This document shows, piece after piece, positions 25,817 through 33,959 of a stretch of DNA of 64,000 bases. Source of the stretch: Rhizobium sp. R635 (GTDB taxonomy: Bacteria > Pseudomonadota > Alphaproteobacteria > Rhizobiales > Rhizobiaceae); the NCBI RefSeq assembly GCF_002211285.1, contig NZ_LOKX01000034.1, positions 248,001-312,000 on the forward strand, written 5' to 3'. The notes beneath the pieces are model-generated. The model saw nothing but the letters and a program-made list of their open reading frames with translations, was not told the DNA's origin and searched no databases. Numbering within the stretch: the stretch's first letter is position 1; every line of letters starts with the position of its first letter. Position numbers and translations under genes: made by a program.

Positions 25817-27172
25817 TCAGGGAAGCTGAACGTTCTTGTAGGTCTGCTGAAAGCGGCGCAGGAGCTGGTTGCCGCGATCGGCAGCCGAGTCGAGTGAAGC
25901 CTGGACGTCGGCATTGTTGACGAAGATCGCCTGCAGGCCGTTGGCGATCTCGGTGCGGACCTGCAGCAGGCCGCCGAGACGAATGCCCTTGGCGGCAGCG
26001 TCGCCGGCCGGGGAAATGGTCAGGCTCTGAATGGCGAGTTCACGGCCAGCATAGGGAGCCTTGTCGTAGAAGCCCTGCTTCTTCAGATATTCGAAGCCGG
26101 AGTTGCGGACCGGGATATAGCCGGTGACGGTCGACCAGGTGAGAGCTTCTTCCGGCTTTGCGATGAAGTTGAAGAAGGCAGCAGCGGCCTTGTATTCGGC
26201 GTCGGAATGGCCCTGCAGAACCCAGAGCGAAGCGCCGCCGACATAAGAGCTGTGACGGGTTGCATCACCGTAGGTCGGGAGCATGGCAACGCCCCAGTTC
26301 ATGCCCTGCTTGGCGGTGCGGCCGATATTGCCGTGGTCGCCGACCGAGGTCAGGATGACCTGGCAGTCGCCGGCGGCGAAGGCTTCGACGAAGGTCTGGC
26401 CGACGGCCTTGTTCTTGATGACGGCGAGCTTGTTGTCGTACCAGGACTTGAGGTCCTTGATGTAGCTGACGAGAAGCGGGTTCTTGTTGAATACCAGCTC
26501 GGCGTCGAGGCCTTCGAAACCGTTCTTCTTCGTGGCGATCGGTTCGCCGTTTACGGCTTCGAACTGCTCGACATACTGCCAGATTTCGTTGCTGGAAATG
26601 TCGAAGGCGAGCGGGCATGCATAACCGGCGTCCTTCAGAGCCTTGAAGTCTTCACCCGCTTCCTTCCAGGTCGCCGGAGCATGATCCTTGCCGATCTTGG
26701 CGAAAGCATCCTTGTTCCAGTAGAGCAGAGCGGTCGAGGAGTTGAAGGGGAAGGAATACATCTCGCCCTTCGACGTGGCGTAGTAGCCTGATATACCCGA
26801 GAAGTAGTCGTTCCAGTCGACGGTGTAGCCCATGTCGGCCATCAGCTTGTTGGCCGGGTAGTAGGCGCCGGAGAGCATGATGTCGAGCGTGCCGGCGTCG
26901 GAAACCTGCGCGATGGTCGGCTGCTTGCCGGCGCGGAAGGCGGCAATCGTGTTCTGCAGGGAAGCGTCGTAGCTGCCCTGGCTGGTGCAGACGACTTCGT
27001 AATCGGCCTGCGACTGGTTGAAGCGATCGCACTGTTCCTGGACACGCTTTGCGATGTCACCGGAATTGCCGAACCAGAAGTCAATCTTGGTCTTTTCGGC
27101 GGCGGCAGCGGGGCCAGCAAGAAACGCTGTAGCGAGAAGGGCGCCGACGGCGCCGAGAAGCTTGGCTTGCAT
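25817..27172 (-). CDS. ugpB: sn-glycerol-3-phosphate periplasmic binding protein
   Basis: The 451-residue family-1 binding protein has a signal peptide ending near AGPAAAAEK (about residue 24). UgpB-specific text is strong: SQGSYDASLQNTIAAFRAGK, ISGYYATSKGE, PFNSSTALLYWNKDAF, YVGGASLWVLQG and the ending RGNQLLRRFQQTYK all match the E. coli UgpB pattern. It captures glycerol-3-phosphate or glycerophosphodiesters for UgpAEC. The start follows a GAGG site; an in-frame start at 27232 would precede the signal peptide by 20 residues and is unlikely. It heads the operon. Confidence 0.93.
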   Translation of the reverse strand: MQAKLLGAVGALLATAFLAGPAAAAEKTKIDFWFGNSGDIAKRVQEQCDRFNQSQADYEVVCTSQGSYDASLQNTIAAFRAGKQPTIAQVSDAGTLDIMLSGAYYPANKLMADMGYTVDWNDYFSGISGYYATSKGEMYSFPFNSSTALLYWNKDAFAKIGKDHAPATWKEAGEDFKALKDAGYACPLAFDISSNEIWQYVEQFEAVNGEPIATKKNGFEGLDAELVFNKNPLLVSYIKDLKSWYDNKLAVIKNKAVGQTFVEAFAAGDCQVILTSVGDHGNIGRTAKQGMNWGVAMLPTYGDATRHSSYVGGASLWVLQGHSDAEYKAAAAFFNFIAKPEEALTWSTVTGYIPVRNSGFEYLKKQGFYDKAPYAGRELAIQSLTISPAGDAAAKGIRLGGLLQVRTEIANGLQAIFVNNADVQASLDSAADRGNQLLRRFQQTYKNVQLP

Positions 27173-27534
27173 GAGAACCTCGAACGTAAAAGGGACGCGC
27201 AGTTTTAGCGCACGCCCATTTAGCTCGTTCAAATTGCCCCTGCCAATGAATATTACATGACATGAAATGTTCGAATTCTAGTTGTCACAAAAACGACATA
27301 CAATCGTTATTCGCGAAGACGGAAAAAATATTTAGAGAATATTTGCAAAGCCTCTAAATATATTGAAAAATCTATGCATTTATATTCGAATAACCGTCAT
27401 TTCCGGGAGTGTGCAATATTTAATTATATTACAGGGAAACACCTCTATTCGCGCAGTCCGAGACAAGGAAACTTGCAAAAACATTCGGATTTTTGCCTTT
27501 GCACTGCTGTGCAACGTCCGGTTTCAGCCCAAAA
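27173..27534. other. AT-rich ugp promoter region
   Basis: This 362-bp gap between the ROK stop and ugpB is much richer in A and T than its surroundings. It must hold the ugp promoter. Apart from the Pho-box-like element at 27246-27263 I see no coding frame, RNA gene or strong hairpin. Confidence 0.6.
27246..27263 (-). promoter_or_regulatory. Candidate Pho box upstream of ugpB
   Basis: On the minus strand the site reads TGTCAT followed 11 bases later by ATTCAT, a partial match to the tandem PhoB half-sites of rhizobia (TGTCAT repeats at 11-base spacing). A weaker pair, TGTCGT and TGACAA, lies just upstream (27298-27282). ugp operons are classic phosphate-starvation targets, so the placement is sensible, but the match is incomplete. 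Confidence 0.35.
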
Positions 27535-28740
27535 TCAGAGGGAATCCTTCAAAATGGCCGCAAACCGCGGATCGAATGCACGGCTGATCGGCCCGGCGGC
27601 CGCTCCGAGCGCCACCGACCAGGGATCGGCCATGCCGGGCTGCAGGCGCGGCAGCGTCCGGCCGCGCCTTTCGGCGATCGAAGGCAGCAGCGGGCCGATC
27701 GCCGCAATCAACCTCTTTACCAGTGCTTCCGGCGCGCTGCCGCAGAGGATCACCGTCTGCGGATCGAAGACCGTTTCGATCAGATGGATGCTCCAGCGCA
27801 GATCCGCCGCCGCCGCCTCGATCCAGGCCTCGATGCTCGGATCGCCGCTGGAGGCGAGATCGTTGATGCGCGCATGGAGATCGGGATCGGCCGGATCGGC
27901 CGACAGGTGCTGGTAGAGCGAGGCGAGCGAGGCGCGGTGTTCGAGCGGCGTCGTTTTGCCGTCGGCAAAGAGCAGCGCCATGCCGATCTCGCCGGCATTG
28001 CCGTTGGCGCCGCGATAGAGCTCGCCATGCAGGATGAGGCCGGCGCCGATGCCGTAGCCGACGAAAAGGCAGACGGCATGGTCGAGGCCGTGGGCGGCTC
28101 CCACCATGCGCTCGGCGGTCGCCGCCGCCGCGGCATCGTTCTGCAGGCCGACATCGAGCCCGGTGCCGGCGCTCAGCGTTTCCAGCAGCGGAAACTTCTG
28201 CCAGGCCTCCATCATCCAGGGATCGTCGCCGCTGCCATCCACACCGAAAGGACCAGGCATCGCGGCGCCGAGGCCGACCAGACGTTTTTCCGACTGCTGG
28301 ACAATCCCGGCAAGCCTGGAACGCACGCCGGCGACGAGATCGAGAATGACCTTGGCTCCCGTCGACGGCCCCCCTCTGGGCAGACCGGCTTCTGCGCGCA
28401 CGAGAACGCTGCCGACGAGATCGACGGCGACCGCCCGCGTCACATGCCGGTCGATCTGCAGGCCGATCGCGAAAGCCCCTTCGGGCACCAGGCCATAGGG
28501 TGTCGAGGGCTGGCCCCTGCCCTTGCGCACCGCCTCCTGCGAACTGACGAGGCCGTCGCGCTCGAGCTCCTCGATGATATTCGACACCGTCTGCTTGGTC
28601 AGCCGCGTCGCGCGCGCCAGATCGGCGCGCGAGAGCGCACCGTTGATCCTCAGGGCATCGATCATCACGCGCCTGTTATGGGCGCTGGTGCCTTCGTGGT
28701 TGGTGCCGCTCTTGGCCCGGATCGGCCTGACATCATTCAT
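27535..28740 (-). CDS. ROK-family transcriptional repressor
   Basis: The 401-residue protein has an N-terminal winged helix (SRADLARATRLTKQTVSNII near residues 35-55) and a C-terminal ROK sugar-kinase-like domain with GYGIGAGLILHGELYRGANGNAGEIG near 220-245. The zinc motif CxCGxxGCxE of NagC, Mlc and ROK kinases is missing; that stretch reads LFADGKTTPLEHRASLAS. It thus resembles XylR-type ROK repressors and probably binds a sugar or sugar phosphate. I prefer ATG 28740 (AAGAGG nine bases upstream) over a TTG two codons earlier. It is divergent from the sugar ABC operon. Confidence 0.9.
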   Translation of the reverse strand: MNDVRPIRAKSGTNHEGTSAHNRRVMIDALRINGALSRADLARATRLTKQTVSNIIEELERDGLVSSQEAVRKGRGQPSTPYGLVPEGAFAIGLQIDRHVTRAVAVDLVGSVLVRAEAGLPRGGPSTGAKVILDLVAGVRSRLAGIVQQSEKRLVGLGAAMPGPFGVDGSGDDPWMMEAWQKFPLLETLSAGTGLDVGLQNDAAAAATAERMVGAAHGLDHAVCLFVGYGIGAGLILHGELYRGANGNAGEIGMALLFADGKTTPLEHRASLASLYQHLSADPADPDLHARINDLASSGDPSIEAWIEAAAADLRWSIHLIETVFDPQTVILCGSAPEALVKRLIAAIGPLLPSIAERRGRTLPRLQPGMADPWSVALGAAAGPISRAFDPRFAAILKDSL

Positions 28741-28782
28741 GTGCAATTGCCTCTTGACTCCAATAGAATGTTGGCGAAGTAA

Positions 28783-28803
28783 TAAGTCAAGACATTTGAC
28801 TTA
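28783..28803. promoter_or_regulatory. Palindromic operator between the ROK gene and the sugar operon
   Basis: TAAGTCAA (28783-28790) and TTGACTTA (28796-28803) are perfect inverted arms around GACAT, and the symmetry extends to 11-bp arms with one mismatch (28780-28806). On the minus strand the arm TTGACT could act as a -35 with TCTATT (28762-28767) as a -10 at 17-bp spacing. A spare TTGACT half-site is at 28754-28759. This is the likely ROK binding site. Confidence 0.6.
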
Positions 28804-28968
28804 ATAAGGGACCGGAGAGTTCCAGGGAACGCGGGAAGCCGTACAGGGCCTCCAGCGACGCTCCGAGATGACAAGCCGGCACGTTTTTTTTCACGCGTGC
28901 CTTCTCGAAAACCGATGGCGGCAAAACCGCCCTCGGCCATGCGTAAATTTCAAAAACTGGAGGCTGCA

Positions 28969-30207
28969 ATGCTGAAATCTTTTAACAAGACGCTTTTGGG
29001 TGCGGCCTTGATCGGCGCATCCTTTGCCCCGCATGCTTTCGCCGAAACGACGCTGAACGCGCTCTTCATGGCGCAGGCCGCCTACAGCGAGGCCGACGTG
29101 CGCGCCATGACCGACGCCTTCGCCAAGGCGAACCCCGATATCAAGGTCAATCTCGAATTCGTTCCCTATGAAGGCCTGCACGACAAGACGGTGCTGGCGC
29201 AGGGTTCCGGCGGCGGTTACGACGTCGTCCTCTTCGACGTCATCTGGCCGGCCGAATACGCCACCAACAAGGTGCTGGTCGACGTCTCCTCCCGCATCAC
29301 CGACGAGATGAAGAAGGGCGTGCTGCCGGGCGCCTGGACCACAGTGCAGTATGACGGCAAATATTACGGCATGCCGTGGATCCTCGACACCAAATACCTG
29401 TTCTACAACAAGGAGATCCTGGAGAAGGCCGGCATCAAGGCCCCGCCGAAGACCTGGGACGAGCTGGCCGAACAGGCAAAGACGATCAAGGACAAGGGCC
29501 TGCTCGCCACCCCGATCGCCTGGAGCTGGTCGCAGGCCGAAGCCGCCGTCTGCGACTACACCACGCTCGTCAGCGCCTATGGCGGCGATTTCCTGAAGGA
29601 CGGCAAGCCCGCCTTCCAGGCCGGCGGCGGCCTCGACGCGCTGAAATACATGGTCGCGAGCTACGCATCGGGCCTGACCAACCCGAACTCCAAGGAATTC
29701 CTGGAAGAAGACGTCCGCAAGGTCTTCCAGAACGGCGATGCGGCCTTCGCGCTGAACTGGACCTACATGTACAACATGGCCAACGACCCGAAAGACAGCA
29801 AGGTCGCGGGCAAGGTCGGCGTCGTGCCGGCGCCTGGGGTGGCCGGCAAGAGCGAGGCTTCGGCCGTCAATGGGTCGATGGGCCTCGGCATCACCTCGGC
29901 AAGCCAGCATCCCGACGAGGCCTGGAAGTACATTACCTTCATGACCTCGCAGGCCACGCAGAACGCCTATGCCAAGCTCAGCCTGCCGATCTGGGCATCC
30001 TCCTATGAGGACCCCACTGTCACCAAGGGCCAGGAAGAGCTGATCTCCGCCGCCAAGGTCGGCCTCGCCGCCATGTATCCGCGCCCGACGACGCCGAAAT
30101 ATCAGGAACTGTCGACCGCGCTGCAACAGGCGATCCAGGAATCCCTGCTCGGCCAGTCCTCTCCCGAGGACGCGCTGAAGTCGGCCGCCGAAAACAGCGG
30201 CCTCTGA
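28969..30207 (+). CDS. ABC sugar importer, periplasmic binding protein (family 1)
   Basis: The 412-residue protein has a signal peptide ending HAFAET (about residue 25) and the family-1 fold with DVVLFDVIWPAEYA, YYGMPWILDTKYLFYNKEILEKAG and a late AWKYITFMTSQATQNAY motif. A GGAGG site precedes this ATG; the frame is open a little further upstream. It is the first gene of a six-gene operon with its own permeases and ATPase. The ligand is probably a sugar or sugar-amine conjugate judging by the SIS and PfkB genes downstream. Confidence 0.9.
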   Translation: MLKSFNKTLLGAALIGASFAPHAFAETTLNALFMAQAAYSEADVRAMTDAFAKANPDIKVNLEFVPYEGLHDKTVLAQGSGGGYDVVLFDVIWPAEYATNKVLVDVSSRITDEMKKGVLPGAWTTVQYDGKYYGMPWILDTKYLFYNKEILEKAGIKAPPKTWDELAEQAKTIKDKGLLATPIAWSWSQAEAAVCDYTTLVSAYGGDFLKDGKPAFQAGGGLDALKYMVASYASGLTNPNSKEFLEEDVRKVFQNGDAAFALNWTYMYNMANDPKDSKVAGKVGVVPAPGVAGKSEASAVNGSMGLGITSASQHPDEAWKYITFMTSQATQNAYAKLSLPIWASSYEDPTVTKGQEELISAAKVGLAAMYPRPTTPKYQELSTALQQAIQESLLGQSSPEDALKSAAENSGL

Positions 30208-30222
30208 GACCGGCATGAAACC

Positions 30223-30247
30223 CCGGGCGGCGCCCTTCGTCGCCCGG
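30223..30247 (+). terminator. Stem-loop between binding-protein and permease genes
   Basis: CCGGGCG (30223-30229) pairs with CGCCCGG (30241-30247) across an 11-base loop, 16 bp after the binding-protein stop. No T-run follows. It resembles the stem at 25772-25799 in the ugp operon and may likewise protect the upstream message. Confidence 0.5.
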
Positions 30248-30280
30248 CCTCCTCTCTTATGAATGAAAAGGGTCGCCTCG

Positions 30281-31165
30281 ATGTCGGGCACTTGGCTGAC
30301 AACCCGCGCGTGGCTTTTGATGCTGCCGCTTCTCGTGGTCATGATCTCGGTGATCGGCTGGCCTCTGGTCGATACCGTCGGCCTCTCCTTCACCGATGCC
30401 AAGCTCGTCGGCACCGAGGGCAGCTTCGTCGGCATCGACAATTACGTGAAGATGCTCTCCGGCTCGAATTTCCAGCGCACGCTCATCACCACCGCATGGT
30501 TCGCGATCGTCTCGGTCGCCGCCGAAATGGTGATCGGCGTCCTGGCCGCCCTGCTGCTGAACCAGCAATTTCGCGGCCGCACCGCGCTGCGCGCCTTGAT
30601 GATCCTGCCCTGGGCGCTGCCGACCGTCGTCAACGCCACGCTCTGGCGGCTGATCTACAATCCGGAATACGGCGCGCTGAACGCCGCGTTGACCCAGCTC
30701 GGCCTGCTCGACGCCTATCGTTCCTGGCTCGGCGAACCGGGCACGGCGCTCGCCGCTCTCATCGTCGCCGACTGCTGGAAGAATTTTCCCTTAGTGGCGC
30801 TGATCGCGCTCGCCGCACTCCAGGCCGTGCCGCGCGACATCACCGCCGCCTCGCTCGTCGACGGCGCCGGTCCTTTTGCCCGCTTCCGCTTCGTCATCCT
30901 GCCCTATCTCGCCGGTCCGCTGATGGTGGCGCTGGTGCTGCGCACGATCGAAGCCTTCAAGGTGTTCGACATCATCTGGGTCATGACCCGTGGCGGGCCG
31001 GCGAACAGCACCCGCACGCTCTCGATCCTGGTCTATCAGGAAGCCTTCTCCTTCCAGCGCGCGGGCTCGGGCGCATCGCTCGCCCTGATCGTCACGCTGC
31101 TGGTGACGCTGCTCGCCGCCGGCTACGCCACGCTCGTGCGCAAGACCGCCGGGAGTGCCGCCTGA
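30281..31165 (+). CDS. ABC sugar importer, permease 1 (MalF/UgpA type)
   Basis: The 294-residue membrane protein has six hydrophobic segments and the EAA-type loop DITAASLVDGAGPFARFRFVILP near 190-212. VYQEAFSFQRAGSGASLALI near the C-terminus is typical of sugar permeases of this class. I prefer the ATG at 30281, preceded by AAAAGGG, over 30263, which lacks a site. Its stop overlaps the next start (TGATG). Confidence 0.88.
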   Translation: MSGTWLTTRAWLLMLPLLVVMISVIGWPLVDTVGLSFTDAKLVGTEGSFVGIDNYVKMLSGSNFQRTLITTAWFAIVSVAAEMVIGVLAALLLNQQFRGRTALRALMILPWALPTVVNATLWRLIYNPEYGALNAALTQLGLLDAYRSWLGEPGTALAALIVADCWKNFPLVALIALAALQAVPRDITAASLVDGAGPFARFRFVILPYLAGPLMVALVLRTIEAFKVFDIIWVMTRGGPANSTRTLSILVYQEAFSFQRAGSGASLALIVTLLVTLLAAGYATLVRKTAGSAA

Positions 31166-32010
31166 TGGAACGCCGGAGCCCGCTCTTCTCAGCCTTCATT
31201 CACCTCTCGGCGCTGCTGCTCGCCGCGGTCATCCTGGCGCCGATCCTGTGGCTCTTCGTCATGAGCATTGCGCCGGCCGCAGATCTTGCCGCCAAGCCGC
31301 TGCGCTGGTGGCCGCAGGCCGTCGATTTCTCGCGATACCAGATGCTGCTGTCGACGCTCGAAAACAGCGCCGGCGCCGCCTTCACCTCGTCGCTGCGCAA
31401 CAGCATCGAGGTGGCGGGCATGGCGACGATCGCCGCCATCGCGCTCGCCATTCCCGCCGGCTGGGCCGTGTCGCGCACGCCTTCCGTCGGCTGGTCGCTG
31501 TCGATGGTGATCGCCACCTACATGCTGCCGCCGGTGGCGCTTGCTGTGCCCCTCTATATGGGCCTCTCCCATCTCGGCATGCTGAACAACGTCTTCGGCC
31601 TCGCCCTCGTCTATCTGACGATCCTCGCGCCCTTCACCACCTGGCTGATGAAATCCGGCTTCGATTCCATCCCGCGCGAGATCGAGTCCGCCGCGATGAT
31701 CGACGGCGCCGGCCTGTTCCAGACGCTCCGGATCATCACGCTGCCGCTCGCCGCCCCCGTGGTCGCGACCTCGAGCCTCTTCGCATTCCTGCTTGCCTGG
31801 GATGAATTCTTCTATGCGCTGCTCTTCACCTCGGACCAGCGCGCCAAGACGCTGACCGTCGCCATTGCCGATCTCGCCGGCGGCCGCGTTTCCGATTACG
31901 GATTGATCGCCACGGCAGGCGTGCTCGCCGCCCTGCCCCCGGTGCTAATCGGTCTCGTCATGCAACGCGCCCTGATTTCGGGGCTCACCAGCGGCGGCGT
32001 CAAGGGATGA
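31165..32010 (+). CDS. ABC sugar importer, permease 2 (MalG/UgpE type)
   Basis: The 281-residue second permease has six hydrophobic segments, LAIPAGWAVSRTP near 95-107 and the EAA loop EIESAAMIDGAGLFQTLRIITLP near 175-197. It forms the heterodimeric channel with permease 1. It overlaps its neighbours by 1 bp upstream and 4 bp (ATGA) downstream, so translation of permease 1, permease 2 and the SIS protein is coupled. Confidence 0.9.
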   Translation: MERRSPLFSAFIHLSALLLAAVILAPILWLFVMSIAPAADLAAKPLRWWPQAVDFSRYQMLLSTLENSAGAAFTSSLRNSIEVAGMATIAAIALAIPAGWAVSRTPSVGWSLSMVIATYMLPPVALAVPLYMGLSHLGMLNNVFGLALVYLTILAPFTTWLMKSGFDSIPREIESAAMIDGAGLFQTLRIITLPLAAPVVATSSLFAFLLAWDEFFYALLFTSDQRAKTLTVAIADLAGGRVSDYGLIATAGVLAALPPVLIGLVMQRALISGLTSGGVKG

Positions 32011-33029
32011 ACATGACAACAGAAAGAACCCGGCCCGCCGGGCTTGCGGCGATCGACCGCGAAATGGCCCGCCAGCACGCCGATGCGATCGCCTCCTATG
32101 AATCGGCCGGGCCGACGGCGGCGAGGGCCGCCGCCTCGCTTGAGAAAACCGGCCGGCTGCTCCTGATCGGCATGGGCGGTTCGCATGCCGTCAACCGCGC
32201 CGTCGAGCCGCTCTACCGCGCGCTCGGCATCGATGCCATCGCCCTGCCGCTCTCCGAACAGCTCGGCCAGCCTCTGCCGGTCGCCGGCAGGACGATCTTC
32301 GTCACCTCGCAATCCGGCGAAAGCGCCGAAGTCCTGCGCTGGTTCAACGAGACCGGCGGCACGGAGGACACCTTCGGCCTGACGCTCGAAAGCAGCTCCT
32401 TCCTGGCAAGAACCGCCCCCTCGCTGGTCGGCAGCGGCGGCACCGAACTCGCCTTTGCCGCCACCCGCAGCCTGACGGTGACCTTCGCCCTGCACCTGGC
32501 AATCCTTTCCGCCCTCGGCGAAGATCCCATAGCCGCGCTTGCCGCCCTCGGGGCTCCTGAAGAGCATGACATCACAGCCGCGCTCGCGGCACTCGAAAAC
32601 GTCGCGACCGTCGTCACCTCGGGCCGCCGCCTGCAGGGTGTCGCCGAGGCTCTGGCGCTCGGATTGACGGAGCTGTCGCGCCGCCCCTGCTTTTCGCTCG
32701 AAGGCGGTCAGCTGCGCCATGGCCCGATGGAGATGCTCGGGCCTGAGATCGGCGTCGTGCTGTTTCGCGGCCAGGACGAGACGGCCGGCCTCGTTACCAT
32801 CATGGCGAATTCCGCCGTTGAAACCGGCGCCCCGGTCGTCCTGTTCGATGCGTCCGGGCAGGAACCGGTCGCTGGCGCGGTGACGATCCGTTTTGCCCCG
32901 GCAACCGGCCTTGCCGTGATCTTCGCCATGCTGCCGGTCGCCCAGCGGCTGATGATCGCCTTTGCCGATGCGCGCGTCGAGAATGCCGGAACACCGGTCC
33001 GTTCAACCAAGATTACCCGGAGCGAATGA
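32007..33029 (+). CDS. SIS-domain sugar isomerase/deglycase (FrlB/GlmS-isomerase-like)
   Basis: The 340-residue cytoplasmic protein has two SIS domains. Phosphosugar-binding segments LLLIGMGGSHAVNRAVEP near 50-66 and FVTSQSGESAEVL near 98-110 are clear, and LRHGPMEM near 235-242 matches the HGP motif of the GlmS isomerase and FrlB/FraB deglycases. Members split or isomerise 6-phosphorylated amino sugars. No glutaminase domain is present, so it is not GlmS. Next to a PfkB kinase and an ABC importer it fits a fructosamine-6-phosphate deglycase; a glucosamine-6-phosphate deaminase role is the main alternative. Confidence 0.82.
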   Translation: MNMTTERTRPAGLAAIDREMARQHADAIASYESAGPTAARAAASLEKTGRLLLIGMGGSHAVNRAVEPLYRALGIDAIALPLSEQLGQPLPVAGRTIFVTSQSGESAEVLRWFNETGGTEDTFGLTLESSSFLARTAPSLVGSGGTELAFAATRSLTVTFALHLAILSALGEDPIAALAALGAPEEHDITAALAALENVATVVTSGRRLQGVAEALALGLTELSRRPCFSLEGGQLRHGPMEMLGPEIGVVLFRGQDETAGLVTIMANSAVETGAPVVLFDASGQEPVAGAVTIRFAPATGLAVIFAMLPVAQRLMIAFADARVENAGTPVRSTKITRSE

Positions 33030-33959
33030 ATGCGGCCGCTTGCAGTCATCGGAAACGTCAACGTCGACCTGATCCTCGGACCGGCTGCCCCCTGGCCGAA
33101 AGCCGGGACGGAGATCATCGTCGACCATGACGAACTCAGGGTCGGCGGCTCCGCCGGCAATAGCGCGCTCGCCTGGCAGGCGCTCGGCATCGAATTCGAG
33201 ATCGCCGCCAATATCGGCAGCGACCAGTTCGGCCGCTGGCTCGCCGAAGCCTTCGGCCACCGCTCCGAGAATTGGCCGGTACGCCCCGAGAGAACGACGC
33301 TCTCCGTCGGCATCACCCATCCCGACGGCGAACGCACCTTTTTCACGACGACCGGCCATCTGCCACGCTTCAGCCTCGCGGATGTCTTCGCCGTCCTCGA
33401 CGGCGAAAGGCTCCGCGGCGGCTACGCGCTTCTCTGCGGCGCATTCCTGACCGACGATCTGGCAAAGGAATATGACGCCTTCTTCGACTGGGCCGACAGC
33501 CATGGCATCACCGTCGCGCTCGACACCGGCTGGCCGCTCGACGGCTGGACGGACGAGAATTGCGCGGCGACACGCGCCTGGCTTTCGCGCAGCCGCATCG
33601 CGCTGCTGAACGAGGTCGAGACGACCACCCTTGCCGGCGTCGCCGACCCGATCGAGGCTGCCCGTGAAATCCGGTCGCATATGCCGGAAGGCGCAATCGT
33701 CGTCGTCAAACGCGGCCCGGACGGCGCCGTCGCGATCGGGCCGGACGGCGTCCCGGTGTCGGTGGCCGCACCCGTCGTCAAAGTCGTCGATACGATCGGC
33801 GCCGGCGATGTCTTCAACGCCGCCTTCCTCGCCGCGCTCGCGGACGGCAAGCCTCTGGCCGCCTGCCTCGCGTCAGGAACCGAGGTCGCCTCGCGCGCCA
33901 TCTCCACCCTTCCCCGCAGCTACGGCGCCCCGTCATCGCTTCAGGAGCCCGTGCGATGA
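33030..33959 (+). CDS. PfkB-family carbohydrate kinase
   Basis: The 309-residue kinase starts with VIGNVNVDLIL, has the N-terminal GGSAGNSALAWQALG signature near residue 37 and the C-terminal DTIGAGDVFNAAF motif near 252-264 with the anion hole and catalytic aspartate. It phosphorylates a sugar, probably at the 6-position. It directly abuts the SIS gene (TGA then ATG) and overlaps the ATPase start by ATGA. Together with the SIS protein it resembles the FrlD-FrlB pair. The exact substrate is inferred. Confidence 0.88.
   Translation: MRPLAVIGNVNVDLILGPAAPWPKAGTEIIVDHDELRVGGSAGNSALAWQALGIEFEIAANIGSDQFGRWLAEAFGHRSENWPVRPERTTLSVGITHPDGERTFFTTTGHLPRFSLADVFAVLDGERLRGGYALLCGAFLTDDLAKEYDAFFDWADSHGITVALDTGWPLDGWTDENCAATRAWLSRSRIALLNEVETTTLAGVADPIEAAREIRSHMPEGAIVVVKRGPDGAVAIGPDGVPVSVAAPVVKVVDTIGAGDVFNAAFLAALADGKPLAACLASGTEVASRAISTLPRSYGAPSSLQEPVR

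Noticed and set aside
32007..33029. SIS protein as GlmS
   Set aside because: The N-terminal glutaminase domain is absent and the length is about half.
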